Below, piece by piece: positions 7,370 through 19,845 of a stretch of 64,000 nucleotides of DNA. Below the pieces are notes generated by a model. It ran no database searches and was not told the DNA's origin. It was given only the letters and a program-made list of their open reading frames with translations. Position numbers and translations under genes: made by a program. The DNA comes from Aeromicrobium sp. Leaf245 (GTDB lineage: Bacteria > Actinomycetota > Actinomycetes > Propionibacteriales > Nocardioidaceae). Location of the stretch: the NCBI RefSeq assembly GCF_942548115.1, contig NZ_OW824151.1:1550001-1614000 (forward strand), given 5' to 3'. Within the stretch, counting starts at the first letter, position 1; every line of letters starts with the position of its first letter.

Positions 7370-8249
7370 ATGGGTACAGATCGGTGAGGAGATCGTGGGG
7401 CGTCACCGCCCGACGTACGTCATCGGAGAGATCGGCATCAACCACAACGGCGACGTCGCCGTCGCCAAGAAGCTCATCGACGTGGCTGCCCTCGCGGGTG
7501 CGCAGGCGGTCAAGTTCCAGAAGCGCACCCCCGACATCGCGACGCCCGAGGACATGAAGCACACGCGTCGCGAGACGCCGTGGGGCGAGATGAGCTACCT
7601 CGAGTACCGCTACAAGGTCGAGTTCGAGACCGAGCAGTACACCGAGATCGCGGCCCACGCCGCGGCGCAGGGCGTCGACTGGTTCGCCTCGCCGTGGGAC
7701 GTCCCCTCGGTGCAGTTCCTCGAGGACATGGGCGTCTCGACGCACAAGGTCGCCTCGGCCTCGGTGACCGACCACGAGCTGCTGCGCGAGCTGGCCTCGA
7801 CCGGCAAGCCGATCATCCTGTCGACCGGCATGAGCACGCTGGAGCAGATCGACGCGGCCGTGGAGATCCTCGGCACGGAGAAGCTGATCGTCCTGCACGC
7901 CACGTCGACCTACCCCCTCCCCCCGGAGGAGGCCAACCTGCGCACCATCCCGGTGCTCGCGGAGCGCTACGGCGTCCCGGTCGGCTACTCGGGCCACGAG
8001 CGCGGCCTGCAGATCTCGCTCGCCGCGGTGGCGCTCGGTGCCGTGGCGGTCGAGCGGCACATCACGCTCGACCGCACGATGTGGGGCTCGGACCAGGCCG
8101 CCAGCCTGGAGCCGCACGGCTTCATGAGCCTGACGCGCGACATCCGCGTGCTCGAGAAGGCCATGGGCGACGGCGTGAAGCGGGTCATGCCCGGCGAGCA
8201 CAAGCCGATGCAGCGACTGCGTCGGGACACGTCGACGGTGGGTGCGTGA
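7362..8249 (+). CDS. neuB: NeuB-type nonulosonic acid synthase lacking the C-terminal SAF domain
   Basis: Condenses phosphoenolpyruvate with a hexose or N-acyl hexosamine (or its 6-phosphate) to give a nine-carbon sialic-acid-like sugar. The TIM-barrel signature is complete: IGEIGINHNGD near the N-terminus, KFQKRTPD, FASPWD, KVASASVTD, LSTGMS, LHATSTYPLP, GYSGHE and ERHITLDRTMWGSDQAASL. At 295 residues the protein stops just after the barrel, whereas usual NeuB/NANS proteins are about 340-360 residues with an antifreeze-like SAF domain that closes over the sugar. The ATG overlaps neuA by 8 bp and is preceded by GGAGAAGAAGGG. Its stop overlaps the GTG of the next gene by 4 bp. Confidence 0.87.
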   Translation: MSEWVQIGEEIVGRHRPTYVIGEIGINHNGDVAVAKKLIDVAALAGAQAVKFQKRTPDIATPEDMKHTRRETPWGEMSYLEYRYKVEFETEQYTEIAAHAAAQGVDWFASPWDVPSVQFLEDMGVSTHKVASASVTDHELLRELASTGKPIILSTGMSTLEQIDAAVEILGTEKLIVLHATSTYPLPPEEANLRTIPVLAERYGVPVGYSGHERGLQISLAAVALGAVAVERHITLDRTMWGSDQAASLEPHGFMSLTRDIRVLEKAMGDGVKRVMPGEHKPMQRLRRDTSTVGA

Positions 8250-9589
8250 CGGGGTCCCGCCCCCACACCGACGGCACGGCCGCGGACGTCGACGACCGTC
8301 CGCGGCCGAGGGTCCTGGTCGTCACCGACTCGGACTCCTACGTCAAGTACGGCGCCGCCCTCGCAGGACGGCTTCCGAAGGACTGGGGGGCGCTGCTCGT
8401 CGTCGCGCGCAGCAGCGCCCTGCCCAGCCCGCGTCAGCTGACGGACGCGCTGGAGGGCACCCGGTTCGAGGACGACACCGTCGAGGTGGTCGGGCTGGGG
8501 GACCTGAAGCGGCTGCTCGAGCGGTGGCGCCCCGACGTGCTGCTGCTCGCCGCCCGCGGCTACACGGTGCAGGCCACCGTCTCCCTGGTCGCGAACACGC
8601 CCGATCGACCGGTGCTGGTGAGCGGGCTCGCCGGCATCGCCGTGCCCGTGCTGCCCTACGGGCTGGGGTTCCGGCGCTCGGTCGACGTGTTCGTCGTGCA
8701 CAGCAGACGCGAGCTGCGCGAGTTCGCCATCGCGAGCCGACGTCTGGCCGTGCCGCTGGGCTTCGAGCTGGCGACCATGCCCTTCATCGACCGTGTCCCG
8801 GTCGTCGCGGGCGCGGACGCGATGCGCGCGGACCCGTCGGAGGTGCCGCGGGACCGCATCGTCTTCGCCGCCCAGGCCCAGGTCCCGTCGGGCCGCCGTG
8901 ACCGTGCGCACCTGCTGGACCGGCTCGTGGAGACCGCTCGTGCCCATCCGCACCTCGAGGTGGTGGTGAAGGTCCGGGCACAGGAGGGCGAGTCCCAGAC
9001 CCACCACGAGCAGGACTCCTACCCCGACCTGATGGCCGAGCGGGTGGCCGCAGGTGACGACCTCCCGGGCAACCTCGTGGTGGAGAGCGGCTCCATGCGC
9101 GCCCAGCTCCGCCGGGCCGTGGGTCTGGTGACCGTGAGCTCCACCGCGGTGCTCGAGGCCGTCGCCGCGGACGTCCCGGTCATCGCCCTCGACGACTATG
9201 GGGTGGGCGCCGCGCAGATCAACGTCGTGCTGAAGGGCAGCGGCCTGCTGGTCGGCTCGGACGAGCTGGTGGCCGGACGCTTCCGCCACCCCGACCCGGC
9301 GTGGCTCGCGGACAACTACTTCCACGACCCCGACGACGACACGTGGGTCGCGCGGGTGCAGGAGCTGCTCGACCAGCGGTCGACGCTCGGCCTGCTGCCG
9401 TACCGGGAGGTCCCGGCCGGCTGGATGAACCGGCTGCGGCGGCTCATGTACCGCCACTTCGCGTTCAGCCCCGAGAACCCGGGGCGGCTGCGCGAGCTGG
9501 AGCGTCGCTTCCTCGTGGCCGCGCAGTGGGTGAACCGTCGCCGGTGGCACCTGACCCGCCTGCTGCGTCGCGTCGGCCTCGCCCGCTGA
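8246..9589 (+). CDS. DUF6716-type putative glycosyltransferase, paralogue 3
   Basis: A 447-residue paralogue of the genes at 1803-3056 and 4550-5875, closest to the first: both have DSYVK at the start, VDVFVVHSRRE in the middle, GSGLL and NYFHDP late, and a basic C-terminal tail. The late motif here is TVSSTAVLEAVAADVPVIALDDYGV. Its GTG overlaps the neuB stop by 4 bp (GTGA), placing it in one operon with the two enzymes that make a CMP-activated nonulosonic acid. This is the best reason to suspect that it transfers that sugar. There is no transmembrane segment; it is probably a cytoplasmic-face enzyme. The last 60 residues are rich in arginine and tryptophan and could bind membrane. Function is inferred. 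Confidence 0.72.
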   Translation: MTGSRPHTDGTAADVDDRPRPRVLVVTDSDSYVKYGAALAGRLPKDWGALLVVARSSALPSPRQLTDALEGTRFEDDTVEVVGLGDLKRLLERWRPDVLLLAARGYTVQATVSLVANTPDRPVLVSGLAGIAVPVLPYGLGFRRSVDVFVVHSRRELREFAIASRRLAVPLGFELATMPFIDRVPVVAGADAMRADPSEVPRDRIVFAAQAQVPSGRRDRAHLLDRLVETARAHPHLEVVVKVRAQEGESQTHHEQDSYPDLMAERVAAGDDLPGNLVVESGSMRAQLRRAVGLVTVSSTAVLEAVAADVPVIALDDYGVGAAQINVVLKGSGLLVGSDELVAGRFRHPDPAWLADNYFHDPDDDTWVARVQELLDQRSTLGLLPYREVPAGWMNRLRRLMYRHFAFSPENPGRLRELERRFLVAAQWVNRRRWHLTRLLRRVGLAR

Positions 9590-9600
9590 GCGAGCCCGCG

Positions 9601-10830
9601 CTACGGGCCGGTGGCGCCCAGGGCCTGCTTCTCGGCCCAGAGCCGGTCGCGTCGGGCCATGACCTGCTCGCACGCGTCGACGAACCTCTGCGTGGCAGCG
9701 CCCGGGGTGACGTCGGTCAGGTAGTGGGACACGAGGGCCGTCCGCGCCTGGCGGGTGGGGTCGTCCGCCAGGTGGTGCGCCACGAGGGCGGCGTGGTCGT
9801 CGCCGCGGCGGACGCGGGGGAGCAGCTCCAGCATGCGGCTCGCCGGCGTCGGCACCCCCGGCACGGTCACGAGCATCGGCTTGCCGGTGGGGAGCCAGTT
9901 GAGGGGCACCGCCGACACGTCGGTGACGAGCAGGTCGGCGTCGGCGAAGGACTGCTCGAGCGGGACGCGCAGGTCGACCCGGTCGGCCGCCTCGCGGACC
10001 GCCGCGTCGGCCGCGCCGTACTCGGCCCGCACCACGCCGTTGAGCGGGTGCGGACGGTAGACGACGCGGTAGGTCGGCTGCAGGGCCCGGACGAGCTCGA
10101 GGCCCAGGGCGTCGACCGATCCGTACGACACCGACGGCTGCGAGGCCTCCCACGTGGGGGCGTACAGCACCGTGGGTCGCCCGGCCGGGTCCGGCGCCGG
10201 CACCACGTCGGGGGAGCCGTCGAGCTGTGGCTGGCCGATGAGGATGCTGCGCTCCTCGGCGTCGTAGTCCATCACGTGCGTGGCCGTGCGCTCCAGCGCG
10301 GCTCGGCCGGCGAGGAAGCAGTGGTCGTAGGCCTTGACCTGGTTCGAGACCGACACGCCCTTGTCGCTGTCGCCGTGGCCGAGGTAGACGTGGGCGAGCG
10401 AGGTGAAGCGCAGGCACTCGAAGTTGATCGGGTCGTGGTTCACGTAGAGCGCGAGCCGCACCCGGCTGCGGCTCAGGATGGCGTCCAGCTGCCCGTAGGT
10501 GGCGAGCGTCAGGCACGTCACGCCGGCGTCGTCGCCGCTCTCGGCCAGCGCGGTGCGCACGGCTGCGGCCGTGCGGGAGTCGCGGAACACGATGGTGACC
10601 GGGTGCGTGGTGCCGAGGGCACGGAACGCCGAGAGCCACGGCAGCAGCTGGTACAGCGTGTCCTGGCCCGTGGGGTGGAAGACGATCACGTCTGCGGCGA
10701 GCGGCTGCTCGAGCGCGGCGACGTCGACCCGCTTGTCGGGCATGCCGGTGGGCAGGAACCGGGAGCGTCGGATCCGGCCGATCAGCCAGAGCCGCACGCG
10801 GACCGCGAGACCCGCCCGTGCGGCGCTCAC
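9601..10830 (-). CDS. TagF-like CDP-polyol glycero/ribitol-phosphotransferase
   Basis: A 409-residue member of the CDP-glycerol glycerophosphotransferase family, which moves polyol phosphate units from CDP-glycerol or CDP-ribitol to a growing teichoic acid. Seen motifs are YLGHGDSDKG, FLAGRAALER, LYAPTWE (characteristic of the family), YRPHPLN and VTDVSAVPLNWLPTGKPM. The region that in TagF reads as an HGTP-type motif is GHGDSDK here and in the second copy at 13036-14889. It starts with GTG 10830, 25 bases after the stop of glf, so it is probably co-transcribed with the galactofuranose genes. CDP-ribitol from the 3137-4546 enzyme is a plausible donor. Confidence 0.82.
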   Translation of the reverse strand: MSAARAGLAVRVRLWLIGRIRRSRFLPTGMPDKRVDVAALEQPLAADVIVFHPTGQDTLYQLLPWLSAFRALGTTHPVTIVFRDSRTAAAVRTALAESGDDAGVTCLTLATYGQLDAILSRSRVRLALYVNHDPINFECLRFTSLAHVYLGHGDSDKGVSVSNQVKAYDHCFLAGRAALERTATHVMDYDAEERSILIGQPQLDGSPDVVPAPDPAGRPTVLYAPTWEASQPSVSYGSVDALGLELVRALQPTYRVVYRPHPLNGVVRAEYGAADAAVREAADRVDLRVPLEQSFADADLLVTDVSAVPLNWLPTGKPMLVTVPGVPTPASRMLELLPRVRRGDDHAALVAHHLADDPTRQARTALVSHYLTDVTPGAATQRFVDACEQVMARRDRLWAEKQALGATGP

Positions 10831-10855
10831 CTGGACCCCGGCGTTCGTGCGGGGG

Positions 10856-14889
<4,034 letters not shown>

Positions 14890-14895
14890 CAGGAG

Positions 14896-14944
14896 ACCGT
14901 AGCAGCCACGTACGGCCCCCCGAAGCCTCCGGTAGGGGTACGGT
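14896..14944. promoter_or_regulatory. Divergent leaderless promoters
   Basis: TACGGT occurs on the minus strand at 14901-14896, six bases before ATG 14889, and on the plus strand at 14939-14944, six bases before GTG 14951. Confidence 0.55.
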
Positions 14945-14950
14945 CGTGGC

Positions 14951-16297
14951 GTGCCACGTCCGAGGATCCCGGCTGCCATCGCGCACCCAGTGCGGCTGCT
15001 GCCACTCACGTTCTTCGCCCTGATCCTCCTCGGCACCGCCCTCCTGCTGATGCCGGTCGCCCGCAGCGCACAGGGGCGTGCCGACGTCGTCGACGCCTTC
15101 TTCACGTCCGCGTCGGCCGTCACCGTCACGGGTCTGGCGAGCGTCGACACGTCGACCTACTGGAGCCCTGCCGGCCAGGCGATCATCCTCGTCCTCGTCG
15201 AGATCGGCGGCCTCGGCATCGTCGCCCTGGCCACGGTGCTCGGCCTGTTCATCGGCGGACGTCTGGGGCTGCGCACCCGTCTGGTCGCGCAGGCCGACAT
15301 GCACGTCGTCAACATCGGCGAGGTCCGTCCCCTGTTCCGCCGCGTCGCGGTGATGATGCTCGGCTTCCAGGGTGCGATCGCGGCGTTCCTGACCGTTCGG
15401 TACCGCCTGACCTACTTCGACGACCTGCCGACGGCGCTGTGGCACGGCGTCTTCGACTCGGTCATGGCGTTCAACAACGCCGGCTTCTCCCTCAACAGCG
15501 ACAGCCTGATCGGCTACGCGGGCGACGGCCTCGTCATCATCCCGATCTGCGTAGGCGTGTTCGTGGGGGCCATGGGGTTCCCGGTGCTCGCCGAGCTCTT
15601 CAAGGAGTGGCGGACGCCCGCCCGCTGGACCATCCACACGCGACTCACGGTCTGGGGGTCGATCGGTCTGCTGGCCTTCGGCGCCGCGGCCTTCCTGGCC
15701 CTCGAGTGGGCCAATCCGGACACCCTCGCTCCGATGTCGCTGCACGACAAGCTCGTGACGGGCATCGAGGGCGGCATCATGCCGAGGTCGGGTGGGCTCA
15801 ACAGCTTCGACTGGGGTGCGGTGTCGGGGGAGACCCTGTCCATCGGCACCATCCTCATGTTCATCGGTGGCGGCAGTGCCAGCACCGCCGGCGGCATCAA
15901 GGTGACCACCTTCCTGCTGCTGGCCTTCGTGATCCTCGCCGAGCTGCGCGGCGACCCGGAGGTGACGGTCGGCAACCGCTCGGTCGGGCCGGCGGTCGTG
16001 CGCACCGCGCTGAGCATCGCGCTCATCTCGGTGATGCTCGTGATGTCGACGACCCTGCTCGTCATGATCCTCACGGACTTCTCGTTCGAGCAGGTCCTGT
16101 TCGAGTGCACGTCGGCGTTCGCCACGGTCGGACTCAGCACCGGACTCACTCCACAGCTGCCCGACAGTGCCAAGCTGGTACTCGCGGTCTTGATGTTCGT
16201 GGGCCGAGTGGGCACCATTGCGGCTGCGTCCGCCTTCATCCTGAGGCGGCGAGCGCCGCGCTACCACCTTCCCGAGGAGCAACCGATCATTGGCTAA
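14951..16297 (+). CDS. TrkH/KtrB-type potassium uptake channel subunit
   Basis: Integral membrane subunit of a Trk/Ktr potassium transporter, 448 residues, with repeated membrane-pore-membrane units. Selectivity-filter-like loops are visible as TVTGLASVD, AFNNAGFSL, GGSASTAGGIKV and FATVGLSTGLTP, the last two following the usual family pattern. It starts with GTG 14951 downstream of a TACGGT box and overlaps the next gene by 8 bp. That gene codes for the regulatory NAD-binding subunit, so the pair makes a complete transporter. Confidence 0.9.
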   Translation: MPRPRIPAAIAHPVRLLPLTFFALILLGTALLLMPVARSAQGRADVVDAFFTSASAVTVTGLASVDTSTYWSPAGQAIILVLVEIGGLGIVALATVLGLFIGGRLGLRTRLVAQADMHVVNIGEVRPLFRRVAVMMLGFQGAIAAFLTVRYRLTYFDDLPTALWHGVFDSVMAFNNAGFSLNSDSLIGYAGDGLVIIPICVGVFVGAMGFPVLAELFKEWRTPARWTIHTRLTVWGSIGLLAFGAAAFLALEWANPDTLAPMSLHDKLVTGIEGGIMPRSGGLNSFDWGAVSGETLSIGTILMFIGGGSASTAGGIKVTTFLLLAFVILAELRGDPEVTVGNRSVGPAVVRTALSIALISVMLVMSTTLLVMILTDFSFEQVLFECTSAFATVGLSTGLTPQLPDSAKLVLAVLMFVGRVGTIAAASAFILRRRAPRYHLPEEQPIIG

Positions 16298-16964
16298 GGC
16301 AAAGGACACCCCCGCCAACGCGCCCGTCATCGTCCTTGGGCTCGGTCGCTTCGGCTCCGCCGTGGCGCGATCGTTGGTGCAGCTCGGACACGACGTGCTG
16401 GCCGTCGACGAGCGTCCCGAGATCGTCCAGAGGTACGCGAGCGACTTCACCCACGTCGTGGCGGCCGACACCACCGACACCGAGGCGTTGCGCCAGATCG
16501 GCGCCGAGCAGTTCGGCGTCGCCGTCGTGGGCATCGGCACCGACATCGAGGCGAGCGTGCTCACGGTGCTCGGCCTGCTGGACCTCGGGGTCACGGAGGT
16601 GTGGGCCAAGGCGATCAGCGGCAAGCACGCGGCGATCCTCGAGCGGGTCGGAGCCACGCACGTGATCCGTCCGGAGTCGCAGATGGGCAAGCGGGTGGCG
16701 CACCTGGTCACCGGCACCATGACCGACTTCATCGAGTTCGACGACGGCTTCGCGATCGCGCGCACGCGGGCCCCCGAGTGCACCGTCGACCGGACGCTCA
16801 CGGACTCCGACGTCCGGCAGAAGTACGGCGTGACGGTCGTCGGACTCAAGACTCGTGGCGAGGACTTCACCTACGCCAAGGCCGACACCTTCGTCACCAC
16901 CGGCGACGAGCTCATCGTCTCGGGCCCGACCCCCAAGGTCGAGGCCTACTGCGCCCTCAGCTAG
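16290..16964 (+). CDS. TrkA/KtrA-type potassium channel regulatory subunit
   Basis: Cytoplasmic ring-forming regulator, 224 residues. An RCK N-terminal Rossmann domain carries G17-L-G19-R-F-G22, followed by an acidic VDERPE nucleotide-ribose contact and the VVAADTTDTEAL segment. A TrkA-C domain occupies about the last 80 residues. The start is the rare TTG at 16290, chosen because it overlaps the trkH stop by 8 bp and gives the normal N-terminus. Translation is presumably coupled to trkH. Confidence 0.9.
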   Translation: MAKAKDTPANAPVIVLGLGRFGSAVARSLVQLGHDVLAVDERPEIVQRYASDFTHVVAADTTDTEALRQIGAEQFGVAVVGIGTDIEASVLTVLGLLDLGVTEVWAKAISGKHAAILERVGATHVIRPESQMGKRVAHLVTGTMTDFIEFDDGFAIARTRAPECTVDRTLTDSDVRQKYGVTVVGLKTRGEDFTYAKADTFVTTGDELIVSGPTPKVEAYCALS

Positions 16965-16973
16965 CCCCCCGAG

Positions 16974-17019
16974 CGGTGACTTCTCCACCGAGCGACGACG
17001 TCCGGTGAGTTCTCCACCG
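16974..17019 (+). repeat. Short direct repeat CGGTGANTTCTCCACCG, two copies
   Basis: CGGTGACTTCTCCACCG (16974-16990) and CGGTGAGTTCTCCACCG (17003-17019) lie 29 bases apart just after trkA. Each copy is itself a small palindrome (CGGTG and CACCG arms). Confidence 0.6.
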
Positions 17020-17039
17020 TCTCGGCGCTGGGACGGTGG
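17014..17039 (+). terminator. Hairpin downstream of trkA
   Basis: CCACCGTC (17014-17021) pairs with GACGGTGG (17032-17039) across a 10-nt loop. There is no U-tract, as is usual in such GC-rich genomes, so termination is only likely. Confidence 0.4.
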
Positions 17040-17171
17040 AACGTGCACCGCGCCACCCCAGGGGAGCGGTTCACGGTCGAGAGTCGTCGCCCGAGGTGGC
17101 TGGCCCCGACGCGCGCGCAAGCCCGGGCGGGCGTACGGTGCTGCTGGTCCATCTCGTTGCAGGGATGAACC

Positions 17172-18902
17172 ATGAGAGGGGGAGTGGTGCACGCACTCGC
17201 AGGACCATCCTTGGCGGCCGCGGACGGTTCGTTCCGGCTCGACGCGGACTTCTTCGACTACACGATCGTGGCGATCTACTTCGCCGTCGTGCTCGGCATC
17301 GGGGTGCTGGCGCGGCGCCAGGTCTCGACGAGCATCGACTTCTTCCTCTCCGGCAGGTCGCTTCCCGCCTGGGTGACGGGGCTGGCGTTCATCGCGGCCA
17401 ACCTCGGCGCGGTCGAGATCATGGGCATGAGCGCCAACGGCGCCGAGTACGGCATGGCGACCGTGCACTACTTCTGGATCGGCGCCGTGCCCGCGATGCT
17501 CTTCCTCGGCGTCGTGATGATGCCGTTCTACTACGGCTCCGGCGTGCGCAGCGTCCCCGAGTTCATGCGCCGCCGCTTCGGCACGGGCGCCCACCTGGTC
17601 AACGCGCTCAGCTTCTCGATCGCCCAGCTGCTGATCGCCGGCATCAACCTCTACCTCCTGGCGACGATCGTGAACCGGCTGCTCGGCTGGCCGCTGTGGG
17701 TCTCGCTCGTCGCGGCAGCCGCCGTCGTGCTCAGCTACACCGCGCTCGGCGGCCTCTCGGCGGCGATCTACAACGAGGTCCTGCAGTTCTTCGTCATCGT
17801 CGCGGCGCTCGTTCCGCTGACGATCATCGCGCTGCACAAGGTGGGCGGCTGGCAGGGCATCGTCGACCAGGTGCAGCCCGGCCCGGAGCAGCTGTCGTCG
17901 TGGCCCGGCACCGACCTCACCGGCATCGACGACCCGTTCTGGTCGGTCGTCGGCCTGGTGCTCGGGCTCGGCTTCGTGCTGTCGTTCGGCTACTGGACCA
18001 CGAACTTCGTGGAGGTCCAGCGCGCGATGGCCTCGTCGTCGATGTCGGCCGCGCGGCGGGCACCGATCATCGGCGCCTTCCCGAAGATGTTCATCCCGTT
18101 CATCGTCATCATCCCGGGCATCATCGCGGCGATCGTGGTGCCCGAGCTGGCCTCGCTGAAGGCCGGGGGAGACGCCCAGGGCGCCACCTACAACGACGCG
18201 ATCCTCCTGCTGATGCGCGACCTGCTGCCCAACGGCATGCTCGGCGTCGCGCTGGCCGGCCTTCTCGCGTCGTTCATGGCGGGCATGGCGGCCAACATCT
18301 CGGCCTTCAACACGGTCTTCAGCTACGACCTGTGGCAGCAGTACGTGGTCAAGGACCGCGAGGACGGCTACTACCTCCGGGTCGGCCGACTGGCGACCGT
18401 CGGCGCGACGGTGACCGCCATCGGCACCGCGCTGATCGCGTCCAACTACGACAACCTGATGGACTACCTGCAGACCCTCTTCGGGTTCTTCAACGCCCCG
18501 CTGTTCGCCACGTTCATCCTCGGCATGTTCTGGAAGCGGATGTCGGCGGCGGCCGGCTGGTCCGGACTGGTGGCCGGCACTGGCGCAGCGGTGCTGGTGG
18601 CCGTCCTCAGCGAGGACGCCCTCGGGCCGATGAGCCTCGGCGTGATCGGGCTGTCGGGCCAGGGCGCGTCCTTCGTGGCGGCCGGAGCGGCGTTCGCCGT
18701 CGACATCGTGGTCAGCGTGGCCGTGACGATGGTGACCGCGGCCCGGCCCGAGAAGGAGCTGGTGGGCCTCGTCTACTCGCTGACGCCGAAGGAGGACCTC
18801 GTCGACCCCGACGAGGGCGTGCTTCCCTGGTACCAGTCGCCGGTCAAGCTGGCGGGCATCGGGCTCGCCATCGTCGTCGTCCTCAACGTGGTCTTCCGGT
18901 AG
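17172..18902 (+). CDS. Sodium:solute symporter family transporter
   Basis: Secondary transporter of the SSS family (SGLT/PutP-like), 576 residues with about 13-14 hydrophobic segments. The core signature includes FFLSGRSLPAWVTGLAFIAANLGAVEIMGMSANGAEYG split over two helices, the GGLSAAIYNEVLQFF segment and FGYWTTNFVEVQRAMAS. The last two are typical of SGLT-like members, whose substrates are sugars, amino acids or inositol; the substrate cannot be assigned. ATG 17172 is kept because it precedes the first hydrophobic segment. A small membrane-protein gene follows after 9 bases. Confidence 0.85.
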   Translation: MRGGVVHALAGPSLAAADGSFRLDADFFDYTIVAIYFAVVLGIGVLARRQVSTSIDFFLSGRSLPAWVTGLAFIAANLGAVEIMGMSANGAEYGMATVHYFWIGAVPAMLFLGVVMMPFYYGSGVRSVPEFMRRRFGTGAHLVNALSFSIAQLLIAGINLYLLATIVNRLLGWPLWVSLVAAAAVVLSYTALGGLSAAIYNEVLQFFVIVAALVPLTIIALHKVGGWQGIVDQVQPGPEQLSSWPGTDLTGIDDPFWSVVGLVLGLGFVLSFGYWTTNFVEVQRAMASSSMSAARRAPIIGAFPKMFIPFIVIIPGIIAAIVVPELASLKAGGDAQGATYNDAILLLMRDLLPNGMLGVALAGLLASFMAGMAANISAFNTVFSYDLWQQYVVKDREDGYYLRVGRLATVGATVTAIGTALIASNYDNLMDYLQTLFGFFNAPLFATFILGMFWKRMSAAAGWSGLVAGTGAAVLVAVLSEDALGPMSLGVIGLSGQGASFVAAGAAFAVDIVVSVAVTMVTAARPEKELVGLVYSLTPKEDLVDPDEGVLPWYQSPVKLAGIGLAIVVVLNVVFR

Positions 18903-18911
18903 GAGCGAAGC

Positions 18912-19178
18912 ATGAGCGAGAAGCACACCGCGGGCGCGTTCGACATCCGCACCCTCATCGGCGGCCTGCTCGGCCTGTACGGGCTGATCCTCACCTGTCT
19001 CGGTCTGTTCCGGGCGACGGAGGAGGAGCTGGCCAAGGGCGACGGGCTCAACATCAACCTCTGGGCCGGGATCGGCATGCTCGTGGTCGCGGCGATCTTC
19101 CTCGCCTGGGTGCGCCTCAAGCCACTCGTGGTCCCGACGCCCGCCGACGAGTCCGCCGGCACCTCCGACGGGTCGTAG
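18912..19178 (+). CDS. Small two-helix membrane protein next to the symporter
   Basis: An 88-residue protein with two predicted membrane segments (about 12-34 and 48-68) separated by a charged loop (TEEELAKGDG). It begins nine bases after the symporter stop, with AGGAGCGAAGC as ribosome binding site, so it is probably translated from the same message. No enzymatic motif is visible. It could be an accessory subunit of the symporter, inferred from the neighbourhood only. Confidence 0.7.
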   Translation: MSEKHTAGAFDIRTLIGGLLGLYGLILTCLGLFRATEEELAKGDGLNINLWAGIGMLVVAAIFLAWVRLKPLVVPTPADESAGTSDGS

Positions 19179-19181
19179 GGC

Positions 19182-19736
19182 CTACTCCTCGCGCAGGCGC
19201 GGGACGGTGGCGTCGGCGGGCTTGATGCCGAGCTTGTCGGCGTAGAAGGCACGCACGAGGTCCATGTCGGCCTTGACGTCGCCGCTCGGGCTGAACGTCG
19301 GGCCGTAGCCCATCGTCTTCGTCGGCGGGTCGAAGAACGCGAGCGTGATCGGCAGGCCGGTCTGCTGCGAGAGCCGGTAGAACCCCGACTTCCAGTACTC
19401 GCTCCTGGAGCGGGTTCCCTCGGCCGCGATCACGAGCCGGAAGGGTTCGCCGGAACTGGCCTCGGCAGCCAGGTCGGAGACGACCGTGGCCGCGTTGTCG
19501 CGATCGAGCGGCACCCCACCCAGGCGCTTGAGCAGCCAGCCGAGCGGGCCCTTGAACAGCTCCTTCTTGACCAGGACGCGCGGGTGCGCGCCGTCGTGCC
19601 ACATGACGAGCAGCATCGTGACGAAGTCCCAGTTCGAGGTGTGCGGGGCACCGACCAGGATCCCCGAGGGCGGTGTCTTCCCCTTCATCGTGTAACCCAT
19701 GCGACGGATCACGAAGCGGGCGAGGCGTTGACGCAT
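19182..19736 (-). CDS. 1-acyl-sn-glycerol-3-phosphate acyltransferase family protein (PlsC-like)
   Basis: A 184-residue acyltransferase, shorter than classic PlsC (about 240). The catalytic H-x4-D motif is present as HTSNWD, followed by KKELFKGPLGWLLKRLGGVPLDRD (membrane-proximal, arginine-containing block) and the substrate motif EGTRSR. It may acylate lysophosphatidate or another lipid or glycolipid. ATG 19736 is preceded by TACGCT and six bases. It converges with the symporter operon, ending four bases from the small membrane gene. Confidence 0.8.
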   Translation of the reverse strand: MRQRLARFVIRRMGYTMKGKTPPSGILVGAPHTSNWDFVTMLLVMWHDGAHPRVLVKKELFKGPLGWLLKRLGGVPLDRDNAATVVSDLAAEASSGEPFRLVIAAEGTRSRSEYWKSGFYRLSQQTGLPITLAFFDPPTKTMGYGPTFSPSGDVKADMDLVRAFYADKLGIKPADATVPRLREE

Positions 19737-19742
19737 GCGGTG

Positions 19743-19748
19743 AGCGTA
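19743..19748 (-). promoter_or_regulatory. -10 box TACGCT, leaderless start
   Basis: On the minus strand TACGCT is followed by six bases and ATG 19736 of the acyltransferase. Confidence 0.5.
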
Positions 19749-19780
19749 GCGACCGGGCCTGGCAGGGCCGCGACGAGGAA

Positions 19781-19819
19781 GGCCGCGGGTGCCCACCCCT
19801 GGTGGTGGCACCCGCGGCC
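19781..19819 (-). terminator. Strong hairpin terminator of the cutinase gene
   Basis: GGCCGCGGGTGCC (19781-19793) pairs perfectly with GGCACCCGCGGCC (19807-19819) across a 13-nt loop, 27 bases after the cutinase stop on the minus strand. A TTCCTCG stretch follows the hairpin. Confidence 0.75.
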
Positions 19820-19845
19820 TCGCCGACGTCCTTCGTGCTCGATGC

